Shown piece after piece: positions 48,295 through 55,590 of a stretch of 61,046 bases of DNA. The notes below the pieces were generated by a model. That model was not told where the DNA came from and did no database searches. It saw nothing but the letters and a program-made list of their open reading frames with translations. The DNA comes from a virus. Made by a program: the position numbers and the translations under genes. The first letter of the stretch is position 1, and each line of letters opens with the position of its first letter. The stretch spans positions 1 through 61,046 of the IMG/VR virus record IMGVR_UViG_3300036401_000291; one strand, given 5' to 3'.

Positions 48295-49382
48295 TGACCG
48301 CCGAAGCTGAAGTGACCATCTCCGGAACCGGCACGCCCAGGCTGAACAAGGCACTATCCCAGCTCCAGGGCGAACTACCCCAGATCAAGAAAACCAAGAC
48401 CGCCAAGATCAAATATCAGAACAAGGACACGGGGGAGTGGAGCTCCCACGAATACTCCTACGCCGACCTCGGCGATGTCGTTGAAGACGTCGGCCCGCTA
48501 CTGGCCAAGCACGGGCTCGCGTTCCACTGTGGCCCGAGCGTCAACCCCGCCGACCGCCGCGAGATGCTCCTGCACTGGGCGCTGCTCCACGAATCCGGCG
48601 AGGAGAAGACCGGCGAATGGCCGCTCGGCCCGGTCAACCAGAAACCGCAGGCCCTAGGCTCCGCGATCACCTACGGCCGCCGGTACTGCTTCACCGCCGC
48701 GACCAACATTGTCCTGGAGGACGACGACGACGGGCAGCGTGCCCAGCAGGACCACGGCAGCCGCCAGTCCGCCGGTGACGCGTGGGAGAAGTCCACCCCT
48801 GCACCGCCGCGGCGCGCCCAGGGAGGTGCGCCGCAGGAAGACCGCTCCTGGGCCGAGGATGCACGGCAGCGCGCGAAGGCCGTCAAGACCGACGCCGAAG
48901 CCACGAAACTGATCCGCGAAACAGCCGCCGCCCTCATCGACGGCCGCTGCACCCCCAAGCAGCGCGACCACATCCAGAACACCATCGGGGTGACGCTGAA
49001 GAACCTCCGCGAAAACGCCACCCCGGTCGAGGTGGAAGACCTCGCCCGGCAGGCGGGACAGCAGGCGGGCGCACCCCCTTCGGGCGAGGACGCAAAACAG
49101 GAAGACGTGCCCGGGTCGGTCAGCCGCGCCCAGCTCACCAAGCTCCACGCCGTGCTCACCGGGCTCGGATTCGGCGGTGAGGACCGCGAGCAGAAACTCA
49201 TCATCGCCGAGGTCATCACCGGCCACGACCCGCTAACCGGGCCCGAAGAAGGCCGCACCAGCAAGAACCTGTCCCTCAATGAGGCCCGCAAGCTCATTGA
49301 CACCCTTGACGGGTTCGCCGACCGCGACGCCCTCATCGCGCACATGGCCGAACGCAAGCAGACAGGTGACAGCGATGGGTGA
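48294..49382 (+). CDS. ERF-family single-strand annealing protein
   Basis: A 362-aa protein. Residues ~15-150 form the ERF domain: LNKALSQLQGELPQIKKTKT, YADLGDVVEDVGPLLAKHGL, MLLHWALLHESGEEKTGEWP and QALGSAITYGRRYCFTAATN. ERF proteins pair complementary single strands in recombination and phage genome circularisation. The C-terminal half has helical repeats, including two segments like short helix-hairpin units. It fits with circular or concatemeric replication. Confidence 0.88.
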   Translation: MTAEAEVTISGTGTPRLNKALSQLQGELPQIKKTKTAKIKYQNKDTGEWSSHEYSYADLGDVVEDVGPLLAKHGLAFHCGPSVNPADRREMLLHWALLHESGEEKTGEWPLGPVNQKPQALGSAITYGRRYCFTAATNIVLEDDDDGQRAQQDHGSRQSAGDAWEKSTPAPPRRAQGGAPQEDRSWAEDARQRAKAVKTDAEATKLIRETAAALIDGRCTPKQRDHIQNTIGVTLKNLRENATPVEVEDLARQAGQQAGAPPSGEDAKQEDVPGSVSRAQLTKLHAVLTGLGFGGEDREQKLIIAEVITGHDPLTGPEEGRTSKNLSLNEARKLIDTLDGFADRDALIAHMAERKQTGDSDG

Positions 49383-49656
49383 GTCGCACACCAAAGGCGC
49401 GCTAGTGCACCGGCCCGTCACCCCGGAAACCGGCAACGGCCAATCCGCCATGGCCAGGGTCAGTTACGGGCGCCCCTTCAAGCCGTACGTCTACGGCGGC
49501 GGCGAGAAAGAGCCACCCGCCGTCACCGCCGCCCGCGAACGGCACCAGCAGATCACCGCCGCGATCGAACGCAGGAACGCGGCACTGGAAGCCGAGGAGA
49601 TCATGCCGGACACCGGCCCCGGCCACGAGTGGTACCGGGAGCTGGCCGATGACTGA
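49375..49656 (+). CDS. Unknown early protein
   Basis: A 93-aa protein: MGESHTKGALVHRPVTPETG, SYGRPFKPYVYGGGEKEPPA, RERHQQITAAIERRNAALEA. It ends GHEWYRELADD. A helical acidic C-terminus, no motif recognised. Overlaps both neighbours by eight bases. Confidence 0.5.
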   Translation: MGESHTKGALVHRPVTPETGNGQSAMARVSYGRPFKPYVYGGGEKEPPAVTAARERHQQITAAIERRNAALEAEEIMPDTGPGHEWYRELADD

Positions 49657-49831
49657 GGTCGGGCGCGTCACCGACGGGCAGGGCAACGTCGTCATCATCG
49701 GCGCCGACGGCGAGCGGGTGACGCTGCAGACCGACGGTGGCGCCGTGCATCTGACCGCCGACCTGGCCGAGGAGTTCGGTCAGGTGTGGCTCCACGCGTG
49801 CTGGCGGGCCGCGGGGATCGGTGCGTCGTGA
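49649..49831 (+). CDS. Small beta-rich early protein
   Basis: A 60-aa protein. VTDGQGNVVIIGADGERVTL and QTDGGAVHLTADLAEEFGQV suggest a beta hairpin fold. A similar GWRV.GPDG..I..GG logic is seen at 17442-17771, though not clearly homologous. GTGA overlap follows. Confidence 0.5.
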   Translation: MTEVGRVTDGQGNVVIIGADGERVTLQTDGGAVHLTADLAEEFGQVWLHACWRAAGIGAS

Positions 49832-50070
49832 CCGGCGAGCTCATCGCCTGCGGTCTCATTATCGCCGGGTGCTACGCCTATGCCTGGGCCGTCCTGGCCG
49901 GCCACGAGCAGCCCGTCCGCTACGCCATCACCCGGGCACGGTGGGCGTGGGCTTGCCGCAAGCCGCCCGCCCGCGCCGAGGGCAAACTGAGCCGCGCCGA
50001 CTACCTCACGTTCACCGGCCTCGTCGAGACCTGGCGGCAGTCAGATGCGCCGGAGAGGACCAGGACGTGA
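49828..50070 (+). CDS. Small membrane protein
   Basis: An 80-aa GTG-start protein. LIACGLIIAGCYAYAWAVLA forms one membrane helix, followed by basic residues (ITRARWAWACRKPPARAEG). Coupled in the early operon. Unknown function. Confidence 0.55.
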   Translation: MTGELIACGLIIAGCYAYAWAVLAGHEQPVRYAITRARWAWACRKPPARAEGKLSRADYLTFTGLVETWRQSDAPERTRT

Positions 50071-50216
50071 CCACCCAGATTCCCGCCCCGGCTGCTCCCG
50101 ATCTCCCGATCCCGCGGCCGGGGCGGGGCGGACTCCCGGCCGGGGCCAGCTTCCGCCTGGCCCCGGCTGGGCTCCACGACCAGTTAACGCACGACGCGCT
50201 TGCATGCCGCGGGTAA
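50067..50216 (+). CDS. Pro-rich micro-protein
   Basis: A 49-aa GTG-start ORF: TTQIPAPAAPDLPIPRPGRG, GASFRLAPAGLHDQLTHDAL. Probably disordered. Its stop lies nine bases before a tRNA-like element. Weak support beyond the GTGA overlap. Confidence 0.4.
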   Translation: MTTQIPAPAAPDLPIPRPGRGGLPAGASFRLAPAGLHDQLTHDALACRG

Positions 50217-50225
50217 CGCATGCCA

Positions 50226-50269
50226 CCTGGCGAAGGGGACGGAAGCCGGTTCGACACCGGCCGCCAGGA
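50226..50269 (+). ncRNA. tRNA-like mini-element (acceptor stem plus T arm)
   Basis: CCTGGCG (50226-50232) pairs perfectly with CGCCAGG (50262-50268). Between them, 12 unpaired bases are followed by GCCGG-TTCGACA-CCGGC, a perfect 5-bp T arm with a near-canonical loop. A discriminator-like A ends it. There is no D arm or anticodon arm. This is what a minimal acceptor/T-arm minihelix looks like. It could be a relic attachment site, a processing signal, or a cis element before the adenine methylase gene. Confidence 0.45.
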
Positions 50270-50270
50270 C

Positions 50271-51320
50271 GTGACAGAACCGAGTACCGATCTCGCGCTT
50301 CCTGAGCCCGAGTCGGTCACCCTCACTCAGGTGCGAACCGATCTCGTGCCGCTAGTTCAGGCTGCGCGGGAACGGATCCGGGAGAGCGGCGATATCGGTG
50401 CTGCACGGGAACTGACGCGGCGGCTGGAGGCGTTCCGCCGCTACCTCACCGACCGCCAGGGACGGGACTTGGTAGCGGGCGAGGCGCGGCGTACCGAGTT
50501 GCTCATCGGCCAGCTGCTCGGACCGGGCGAGCGCGGAAGCTACGGGCGCGGACGACCGATAGATTCCCAAGCGGGGGAATCTATCCCGAAGAACGATCGG
50601 CACCGGTTCCGGCTGCTTGCCGAACACGCCGACGCGGTAGAAGAGGCGCTGAACGCCGGCGTCGTCTCTCGTAAGGCCCTGCTGGAGCGGATCCAGTACA
50701 AGCCCGGCGTACCCGTCCCGCTCGCCGAAGGGCTCTGCTCGACGCTGGTCGCCGACCCGCCCTGGCGGTACGGCAACACCGCCACCCGGGCCAACGCCCA
50801 CGGCCACTACGACGGAACGCTGAATATCGCCCAGCTCTGCGGCGAGGAACTCATGCCCGACGGCACGAACCTCGTCAAGGAAGTGGTGCGCCCGAAATCC
50901 GCGTCCCCAGGTCACCTCTACCTGTGGACAACCGCCGGCCACCTGCCCGACGCATTCAGCGTCATGGCCGCCTGGGGCTACACCTACAAGACCTACATCG
51001 TCTGGGTGAAGAAGAAGCCCGACGGCCGCCCGCAGATGGGCATGGGCAACTACTTCCGCGTCTCCACCGAGCTCATCCTGTTCGGCGTCCGCGGCGACCT
51101 GCGCACCAGGGACCGCGGAATCCTCAACTGGCTCGAGGCACCGCGCGGCCAGCACTCAGCCAAGCCGCAGGTCTTCCACGACCTAGTGATGAAGGCCAGT
51201 CCCGGCCCCTACCTCGAGTTGTTCGCGCGCTGCGGCGCGGGCGCGGGCACGCAGCTGCCCGGTGTCTGCCAGTGCTCGCGATGCCGCCTCGGCTGGGAAG
51301 TCTGGGGGAACCAGACGTGA
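50271..51320 (+). CDS. MT-A70-type DNA adenine methyltransferase with ParB-like N-terminus
   Basis: A 349-aa protein from GTG 50271; ATG 50220 in frame would read through the tRNA-like element. Residues ~15-130 are helical with HTH-like text (LVAGEARRTELLIGQLLGPG, VVSRKALLERIQYKP). The catalytic ADPPWRY is at residue ~161, then HLYLWTTAGHLPDAFSVMAAW, and QHSAKPQVFHDLVMKASPGPYLELFAR. The DPPW motif is that of N6-adenine methylases of the MT-A70 class. Probable DNA protection. It overlaps the next gene by GTGA. Confidence 0.85.
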   Translation: MTEPSTDLALPEPESVTLTQVRTDLVPLVQAARERIRESGDIGAARELTRRLEAFRRYLTDRQGRDLVAGEARRTELLIGQLLGPGERGSYGRGRPIDSQAGESIPKNDRHRFRLLAEHADAVEEALNAGVVSRKALLERIQYKPGVPVPLAEGLCSTLVADPPWRYGNTATRANAHGHYDGTLNIAQLCGEELMPDGTNLVKEVVRPKSASPGHLYLWTTAGHLPDAFSVMAAWGYTYKTYIVWVKKKPDGRPQMGMGNYFRVSTELILFGVRGDLRTRDRGILNWLEAPRGQHSAKPQVFHDLVMKASPGPYLELFARCGAGAGTQLPGVCQCSRCRLGWEVWGNQT

Positions 51321-51664
51321 ATGAAGAACGCAGGTTCCAGGCAGGCGAGGCCTACCGCATCCCGCCCATGGAATACCGGATCGTCAACGGCAAGAAGGGT
51401 CCCGGCGACCTGCGGCTCGACTGGCGTTATAGCGACGACGAAGGCCGAATCTCGCCATGGCGCCCAGTCGAACTCGACCACGTAGCTCTCATCGTCGACG
51501 TCATTGCCGACAACGAGAACTATCTCTACCCGCCGCCGGCGGCCGGGGGTGCCTATGTAGTCAGGTTTGTCAGAACCGCATTCAAGGAAGGCTGGCGCAA
51601 GGCACGTCACGATCTGCATCTTCAGCGGATGCAGAAGGATCTGCGCCAGTGCGGGACGGGGTGA
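51317..51664 (+). CDS. Unknown early protein
   Basis: A 115-aa GTG-start protein: YRIPPMEYRIVNGKKGPGDL, LDWRYSDDEGRISPWRPVEL, NENYLYPPPAAGGAYVVRFV. Mixed alpha/beta with a basic helical tail. Not recognised. It ends five bases before the replication-initiator-like gene. Confidence 0.55.
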   Translation: MNEERRFQAGEAYRIPPMEYRIVNGKKGPGDLRLDWRYSDDEGRISPWRPVELDHVALIVDVIADNENYLYPPPAAGGAYVVRFVRTAFKEGWRKARHDLHLQRMQKDLRQCGTG

Positions 51665-51668
51665 AGGG

Positions 51669-52256
51669 GTGCCCCGCTTCCAGATGGACGACTCTCTATA
51701 TGACGACCCGGCGGTCATCCGGGCCGGCACGGCAGCATTCGGGCTCTACGCACGGTGCGGTGACTACGTGGCGCGGCAGCTACTTGACGGGTTCGTCCCG
51801 ACGGAGCTCGCCACCCAGTACGGCACGCCCGAGTGGACAGGAAAGCTGCTTGATGTCGGCCTCTGGGAGACCGTCCCGGGTGGTTTCAACATGCCGCGTT
51901 ACCTTGTGGATAACCCGAGCCGCGAGAAGGTGCTCGCGGACCGGGAAGCGAAGTCTCAGCGCCAGCAACGATGGCTGGAAAAGCATCGTAACGGCAGCTC
52001 AAACGGGAGACGCGTCTCTAGACCGTCTAATAGACCGTCTTCTGAGCCGTCTCAAGTCGCGTCAGGAGACGTTGCCCTTCCCCCTTCCCTTACGGGAAGG
52101 AAGGGGGCGAGCGCCCGCGTTCCGCGGGGCGCGGACGCTCGCCCCCCGCCGCCGCTGCCCGTAGCAGCGCACTCGTTCAAACCCGACGGCCGCACCGACA
52201 CCTGCGAAGCGTGCGGCCTGGCCGAAAGCCACCGCGTGCACACGGAGACGCTATGA
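51669..52256 (+). CDS. Replication-initiator-like (DnaD-type winged helix) protein
   Basis: A 195-aa GTG-start protein. FQMDDSLYDDPAVIRAGTAA, FGLYARCGDYVARQLLDGFV and KLLDVGLWETVPGGFNMPRY match the N-terminal winged helix of phage replication proteins. Helical basic text and a Pro-rich linker follow, then a C-terminal CEACGLAESHRVHTE zinc-like end. It may open origin DNA and load a host helicase. No origin repeats were clearly seen, though the linker DNA has GTCTCxxGACC-type runs at 52015-52070. Confidence 0.7.
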   Translation: MPRFQMDDSLYDDPAVIRAGTAAFGLYARCGDYVARQLLDGFVPTELATQYGTPEWTGKLLDVGLWETVPGGFNMPRYLVDNPSREKVLADREAKSQRQQRWLEKHRNGSSNGRRVSRPSNRPSSEPSQVASGDVALPPSLTGRKGASARVPRGADARPPPPLPVAAHSFKPDGRTDTCEACGLAESHRVHTETL

Positions 52257-52567
52257 AGACAACCAAGCCGCCGCCCGACATCCGCGCGGCTCCCGACGAG
52301 CTGCTCGCCCTGGCCCGGGCCGTCCGACCCGCCTGGGACCACGACATCCTCGCCGCCGCCATCCTCGCCGCGAAGAACTCCGGGTGGACGTGGGACCGCA
52401 CCCTGGCCGAGACGGTCCGCCTGCTGCGGGACCCGGACGGTTCGCCGTGGGACCTGAAGCGGGCCGCGGCGGACCCGTTCGCCCGGGCGGTGGTGCCGCC
52501 GGGAACGGAGAAGCGGGGCGCGGCGATGGCCCGGCAGCTGCTCGGCTACGAGGGCGGTGCTGCGTGA
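52253..52567 (+). CDS. Small early protein, possible replication partner
   Basis: A 104-aa protein coupled to the initiator gene by ATGA. PDELLALARAVRPAWDHDIL, AAAILAAKNSGWTWDRTLAE, TVRLLRDPDGSPWDLKRAAA. The W-rich helical fold recurs in actinophage early operons, downstream of replication genes, as I remember. Function unknown. Confidence 0.6.
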   Translation: MKTTKPPPDIRAAPDELLALARAVRPAWDHDILAAAILAAKNSGWTWDRTLAETVRLLRDPDGSPWDLKRAAADPFARAVVPPGTEKRGAAMARQLLGYEGGAA

Positions 52568-52746
52568 TGGCCGACGACCTGCTGAACGGCCGGCCAGCCG
52601 AAGACTGGGAGCTCGCCGCGGTCGCCTACGGCCGCGAGTGCGAGCTCAGGCGGGACCGGGAGCAGCTCGCGGGCCTGCTCGCCGAGTACCCGCGGGAGGC
52701 GCCGCCGGTGCCGCGTCCGGTGACCGACCTGGCGCAGCTCCGGTGA
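52567..52746 (+). CDS. Small early protein
   Basis: A 59-aa protein overlapping the previous stop (TGATG). LLNGRPAEDWELAAVAYGRE, CELRRDREQLAGLLAEYPRE. Helical, charged. Unknown. Confidence 0.5.
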   Translation: MADDLLNGRPAEDWELAAVAYGRECELRRDREQLAGLLAEYPREAPPVPRPVTDLAQLR

Positions 52747-52940
52747 GCGGCGTCCCGGGCATGCCGCTGCCCGGCTGGGCACCCGAGCTCAGGCCGTGCG
52801 GCACCCTGGCGGCGTACCGGCGGCACCTGCGCCGCGGCGAGCCTGTTGACGAGTCGTGCCGCCAGGCCGTCGTGCGGGACTGGGAGGACCGGGGCGCCCT
52901 GCGCAGGCGCGAGGCGGGGGAGCGGTCCGATGCAGCCTGA
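52743..52940 (+). CDS. Conserved actinophage small protein
   Basis: A 65-aa GTG-start protein. PCGTLAAYRRHLRRGEPVDE and SCRQAVVRDWEDRGALRRRE match a small helical protein that is widespread in Streptomyces phages and elements (CGT-AAY-RH-RRGEP). DNA binding is possible. Its stop lies inside the ATGCAGCCTGA start of the next gene. Confidence 0.65.
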   Translation: MSGVPGMPLPGWAPELRPCGTLAAYRRHLRRGEPVDESCRQAVVRDWEDRGALRRREAGERSDAA

Positions 52941-53211
52941 CCCGGGCGCCGTATGCGAGGCAAACATCGGCCTGTACCTCGGCGGCACGGTGAGCGTCGA
53001 GGCGTCCCTCGCCGGGTCGTGGGGATGCCCGGAGCCCGCGACTGTGACCCTGCGCGCGGGGTGTGTCCACGAGCACGTCCGGGAGAAGCGCTTTTGCGCG
53101 CACCACGGCCAGACCCAGCCGACTGACGGCGTGTGGCTGTGCCTGCCCTGCGCTGAGCTGGGTCACGATTGCCCGGTCCGCCCTGAGATCGTGGCTGACA
53201 ATGCAGCCTGA
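52930..53211 (+). CDS. Cys/His-rich early protein
   Basis: A 93-aa protein from ATG 52930, 11 bases inside the previous gene. CVHEHVREKRFCAHHGQTQP and CLPCAELGHDCPVRPE supply many potential zinc ligands. It begins MQPDPGA, nearly the same as the next gene's MQPDPAA, showing a local duplication of the start region. Unknown role. Confidence 0.6.
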   Translation: MQPDPGAVCEANIGLYLGGTVSVEASLAGSWGCPEPATVTLRAGCVHEHVREKRFCAHHGQTQPTDGVWLCLPCAELGHDCPVRPEIVADNAA

Positions 53212-54178
53212 TCCGGCCGCCCGGTGGGTGTCGTCGCTGCACTGCGGTCACGAGGCGCGGACGCGGGGCCGCCCCCGGCGCGGGCAGTGGGTCACGTGCC
53301 AGGGCGGGTGCCAGGGTCAGCGGCGGGTTGACGCGGTGGCGGCCGCCGTGAACGTCCTGTCCCTGTTCACCGGCATCGGCGGCCTGGACCTGGGCCTGGA
53401 GCGGGCCGGGATGACCGTGGTGGGACAGGTGGAGATCGATCCGTGGTGCCGTCGGGTACTCGCGAAGCACTGGCCGGAGGTGCCCAGGCATGACGACGTG
53501 CGAACCTGCGTGGAGTGGTGGGGAGACAGGCGAGCCCCTGACCTTGTTTGCGGCGGATTCCCTTGCCAGCCATTCTCAAGCGCGGGACTGCGGCGCGGCG
53601 TTGCCGATGACCGCTGGCTCTGGCCCGCGTTCGCGGATACCATTCGCCATCTGCGACCCCGCTACGTCTTCATGGAGAACGTTCCAGGGCTCCTTGCTGC
53701 CGGAATGGGACACGTACTCGGAGACCTGGCCGCGATCGGGTATGACGCGGAATGGGACTGCATACCGGCTTCGGCCATCGGTGCCCCTCACCAGCGGGAC
53801 CGCATCTGGATCGTGGCCTACCCCCAAGGCGTCAGTGAACCGCAACTCGCGGAAGGCGCTGACGCTGGCGGGGCACAAGTCGTCGATCGCGCTGGAGCAG
53901 GCCGTGGAGCTGGCGATGGGAGTACTCCCCAAGGAGTTCGAGAGCTGGGACGAGGTGCCACCAGCGGGCCGGAAGCTGTGGCCGACTCCTACCGCGAGCC
54001 GATGGTCTGGACTTCAGTCACACGGAGCGAACGCGATCCTTGGCCCGCTGAACCCGGAGTGGATCGAATGGCTCATGGGATACCCGGCCGGGTGGACCGA
54101 CTGCGGGGACTAGGCAACGCCGTCGTCCCGCAAGTCGCCGAGCACATCGGCCGGATGATCATGGACGCGGCCGCGTGA
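53201..54178 (+). CDS. C5-cytosine DNA methyltransferase with N-terminal zinc ribbon
   Basis: A 325-aa protein from ATG 53201, 11 bases inside the previous gene. Residues ~12-45 (SLHCGHEARTRGRPRRGQW, VTCQGGC) are a zinc-ribbon-like leader fused to the enzyme. Motif I FTGIGGLDLGL lies at 56-66, the catalytic PCQ at 121-123, ENV at 159-161, QRDRIW at 198-203, and RLRGLGNAVVPQ near 303. All C5-methylase landmarks are present. GTG 53348 is an alternative start without the ribbon. The second half is overlapped by another frame with its own recognisable protein. Confidence 0.9.
   Translation: MQPDPAARWVSSLHCGHEARTRGRPRRGQWVTCQGGCQGQRRVDAVAAAVNVLSLFTGIGGLDLGLERAGMTVVGQVEIDPWCRRVLAKHWPEVPRHDDVRTCVEWWGDRRAPDLVCGGFPCQPFSSAGLRRGVADDRWLWPAFADTIRHLRPRYVFMENVPGLLAAGMGHVLGDLAAIGYDAEWDCIPASAIGAPHQRDRIWIVAYPQGVSEPQLAEGADAGGAQVVDRAGAGRGAGDGSTPQGVRELGRGATSGPEAVADSYREPMVWTSVTRSERDPWPAEPGVDRMAHGIPGRVDRLRGLGNAVVPQVAEHIGRMIMDAAA
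53490..54113 (+). CDS. Overprinted ORF (WPTP-type phage protein) inside the methyltransferase
   Basis: A 207-aa frame wholly inside the cytosine methyltransferase gene. It reads LTLFAADSLASHSQARDCG, SSWRTFQGSLLPEWDTYSET, WPRSGMTRNGTAYRLRPSVP, GSWPTPKASVNRNS and LNPEWIEWLMGYPAGWTD. I recall these as recurrent motifs of an uncharacterised protein family in phages and environmental genomes. Here ADSLASHSQ is the other-frame reading of the catalytic GGFPCQPFS region. It is either truly translated or a systematic shadow that databases have annotated repeatedly. Confidence 0.5.
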   Translation: MTTCEPAWSGGETGEPLTLFAADSLASHSQARDCGAALPMTAGSGPRSRIPFAICDPATSSWRTFQGSLLPEWDTYSETWPRSGMTRNGTAYRLRPSVPLTSGTASGSWPTPKASVNRNSRKALTLAGHKSSIALEQAVELAMGVLPKEFESWDEVPPAGRKLWPTPTASRWSGLQSHGANAILGPLNPEWIEWLMGYPAGWTDCGD

Positions 54179-54249
54179 CCGGGGCCGCGGGCGCGGTCCC
54201 GGTGGTGCTGGTGCAAGACCCGCTGCCCGGCCTGGAGGCGGTGACGTGA
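54175..54249 (+). CDS. Micro-ORF, copy 1 of repeated peptide
   Basis: A 24-aa GTG-start ORF ending VPVVLVQDPLPGLEAVT. It couples with the methyltransferase stop (GTGA) and with the next gene (GTGA). The last 17 residues are repeated exactly at 55052-55105 because the DNA is a 58-bp repeat. The peptide may be real or may only mediate coupling. Confidence 0.45.
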   Translation: MTGAAGAVPVVLVQDPLPGLEAVT

Positions 54250-54253
54250 CCGC
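54196..54253 (+). repeat. 58-bp direct repeat, copy 1
   Basis: Identical over 58 bases to 55052-55109. It spans the end of the micro-ORF, the stop/start overlap and the first codons of the following gene. The two copies bracket the PP-loop gene. Confidence 0.9.
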
Positions 54254-55049
54254 CCTGCGCGCGTTCAGCTACGGCGGCGGCTGGCAGTCCAACGCCGCCC
54301 TCGTCCTCGCCGCCGAACGCAAGATCGACTACCGGCGTTTCGTGTTCTGCAACGTCGGCGACGACTCCGAGAACCCCGGCACCCTCGCCTACATCCGCGA
54401 CCACGCCCGCCCCTACGCCGCCGCGCACGGCCTGGAGCTCACCGAGCTGCATAAGACCCGGCGCAACGGCGACCCGGACACCATCCTGCAGTGGGTCCGG
54501 CGCCAGGAGCGGTCCATCCCGATCCCCGTCCGCATGGCCAACGGCGCACCCGGCAACCGGTCCTGCACGGACATCTTCAAGATCAAGCTGGTCGCCGCGT
54601 GGGCGCGCAAGCAGGGTGCCACCCCGGAGAACCCCGCGGTCATCGGGATCGGGTTCACCATGGACGAGATCGGCCGCGTCAGCGGCCGTCCCCCCGAACC
54701 CGGCACCGTCAAGGACTACCCGCTCCTGACCCTGCGGCTGCGACGGCAGGACATCCCGGACATCCTGGAGCGCGCGGGACTGCCGGTGCCGCCGAAATCC
54801 GCCTGCTGGTTCTGCTCGCAGAAGCGGCTGTCGCAGTGGCAGACCATGCGGGAGGAGCAGCCGGAGCTATTCGACGCGGCCTGCGACCTTGAGCGCGAAT
54901 GCCAGGACAAGCGGGCGGGACTCGGGAAGGACCCCGTGTATTTCACCTACCTGGGGATGCCGCTGACCAAGGCCATCGCCGAGGGCACCCAGGCGCTGTT
55001 CGCCAGTGATGACGACGGCTCGTGCGAGTCGGGATACTGCTTCACATGA
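54246..55049 (+). CDS. PP-loop / PAPS-reductase-family protein
   Basis: A 267-aa GTG-start protein. FSYGGGWQSNAALVLAAE carries the PP-loop (SYGGGxQS) that binds ATP, FCNVGDDSENPGTLAYIRDH follows, and NRSCTDIFKIKLVAAWARKQ gives a likely cysteine. CWFCSQKR and the terminal CESGYCF add more cysteines. The family adenylates or reduces sulfur compounds, and DndC-like members act in DNA phosphorothioation. Neither dnd partners nor a reductase partner is visible. Lying between DNA methyltransferases, a nucleic-acid-modification role is a reasonable inference. Confidence 0.8.
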   Translation: MTALRAFSYGGGWQSNAALVLAAERKIDYRRFVFCNVGDDSENPGTLAYIRDHARPYAAAHGLELTELHKTRRNGDPDTILQWVRRQERSIPIPVRMANGAPGNRSCTDIFKIKLVAAWARKQGATPENPAVIGIGFTMDEIGRVSGRPPEPGTVKDYPLLTLRLRRQDIPDILERAGLPVPPKSACWFCSQKRLSQWQTMREEQPELFDAACDLERECQDKRAGLGKDPVYFTYLGMPLTKAIAEGTQALFASDDDGSCESGYCFT

Positions 55050-55105
55050 ACGTCCCGGTGGTGCTGGTGCAAGACCCGCTGCCCGGCCTGGAGGCGGTGA
55101 CGTGA
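55046..55105 (+). CDS. Micro-ORF, copy 2 of repeated peptide
   Basis: A 19-aa ATG-start ORF, MNVPVVLVQDPLPGLEAVT. It overlaps the PP-loop stop (ATGA) and the HNH start (GTGA). Except for its first two residues it equals the end of the first copy. The QDPLPGL core distantly resembles a sliding-clamp-binding motif, which is only a guess. Confidence 0.45.
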   Translation: MNVPVVLVQDPLPGLEAVT

Positions 55106-55109
55106 CCGC
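55052..55109 (+). repeat. 58-bp direct repeat, copy 2
   Basis: Identical to 54196-54253. Recombination between the copies would remove the PP-loop gene exactly and keep a coupled micro-ORF in front of the HNH gene. Confidence 0.9.
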
Positions 55110-55590
55110 TGTCGTGCTCCGCGGTGACGCCCGCCGCCTGCCCCTGCCGCCGCACCGCTACAGGTCGATCCTGGCGCGGCTGCTCATCACCGGCTCTGGG
55201 TGCTGGGAATGGACCGGAGCCCGGGACCCTCGCGGTTACGGACGCGTTGGCTATGGCCCCCGGAATGCTGGCACCGGCCTCGTGCACCGCATCGTCTATC
55301 AGCAGGTCAATGGATTCATTGAGGATGACCTCGAGCTAGACCATCTGTGCAGGAACACGGCGTGTGCAAACCCGGCCCACCTTGAGCCCGTGACACATCA
55401 GGAGAACGTGCGGCGCGGCGAAGGGCCGGCACTGCTCGTCGCAAGGAACGCTGCCGTTGACCGCTGCCCCCAAGATCATCTCTACGACGAGGAGAACACC
55501 TACATCCCGCCCGGAAAGCGCGGCCGTGAGTGCCGTATCTGCCGCAATGAGGCGGCTCGTAAGTGGCGCGAAGCGAGGCGGCAGGGATGA
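55102..55590 (+). CDS. HNH endonuclease with a captured methyltransferase N-terminus
   Basis: A 162-aa GTG-start protein. The first 16 residues, VTAVVLRGDARRLPLP, match MTAIVIRGDAAHLPLP at the start of the downstream adenine/cytosine-N4 methylase. The HNH domain begins right after: GCWEWTGARDPRGYGRVGYG, HRIVYQQVNGF, ELDHLCRNTACANPAHLEPV with the D80-H81/N90/H93 core, and C-terminal zinc-like CRICRNEA. So a homing endonuclease took over the expression signals and first codons of a methylase copy. It is coupled to the intact methylase by ATGA. Confidence 0.88.
   Translation: MTAVVLRGDARRLPLPPHRYRSILARLLITGSGCWEWTGARDPRGYGRVGYGPRNAGTGLVHRIVYQQVNGFIEDDLELDHLCRNTACANPAHLEPVTHQENVRRGEGPALLVARNAAVDRCPQDHLYDEENTYIPPGKRGRECRICRNEAARKWREARRQG

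Noticed and set aside
53348-54178. Programmed frameshift joining the methylase to the second frame
   Set aside because: The methylase frame keeps its own final motifs (RLRGLGNAVVPQ), so no shift is needed to complete it.
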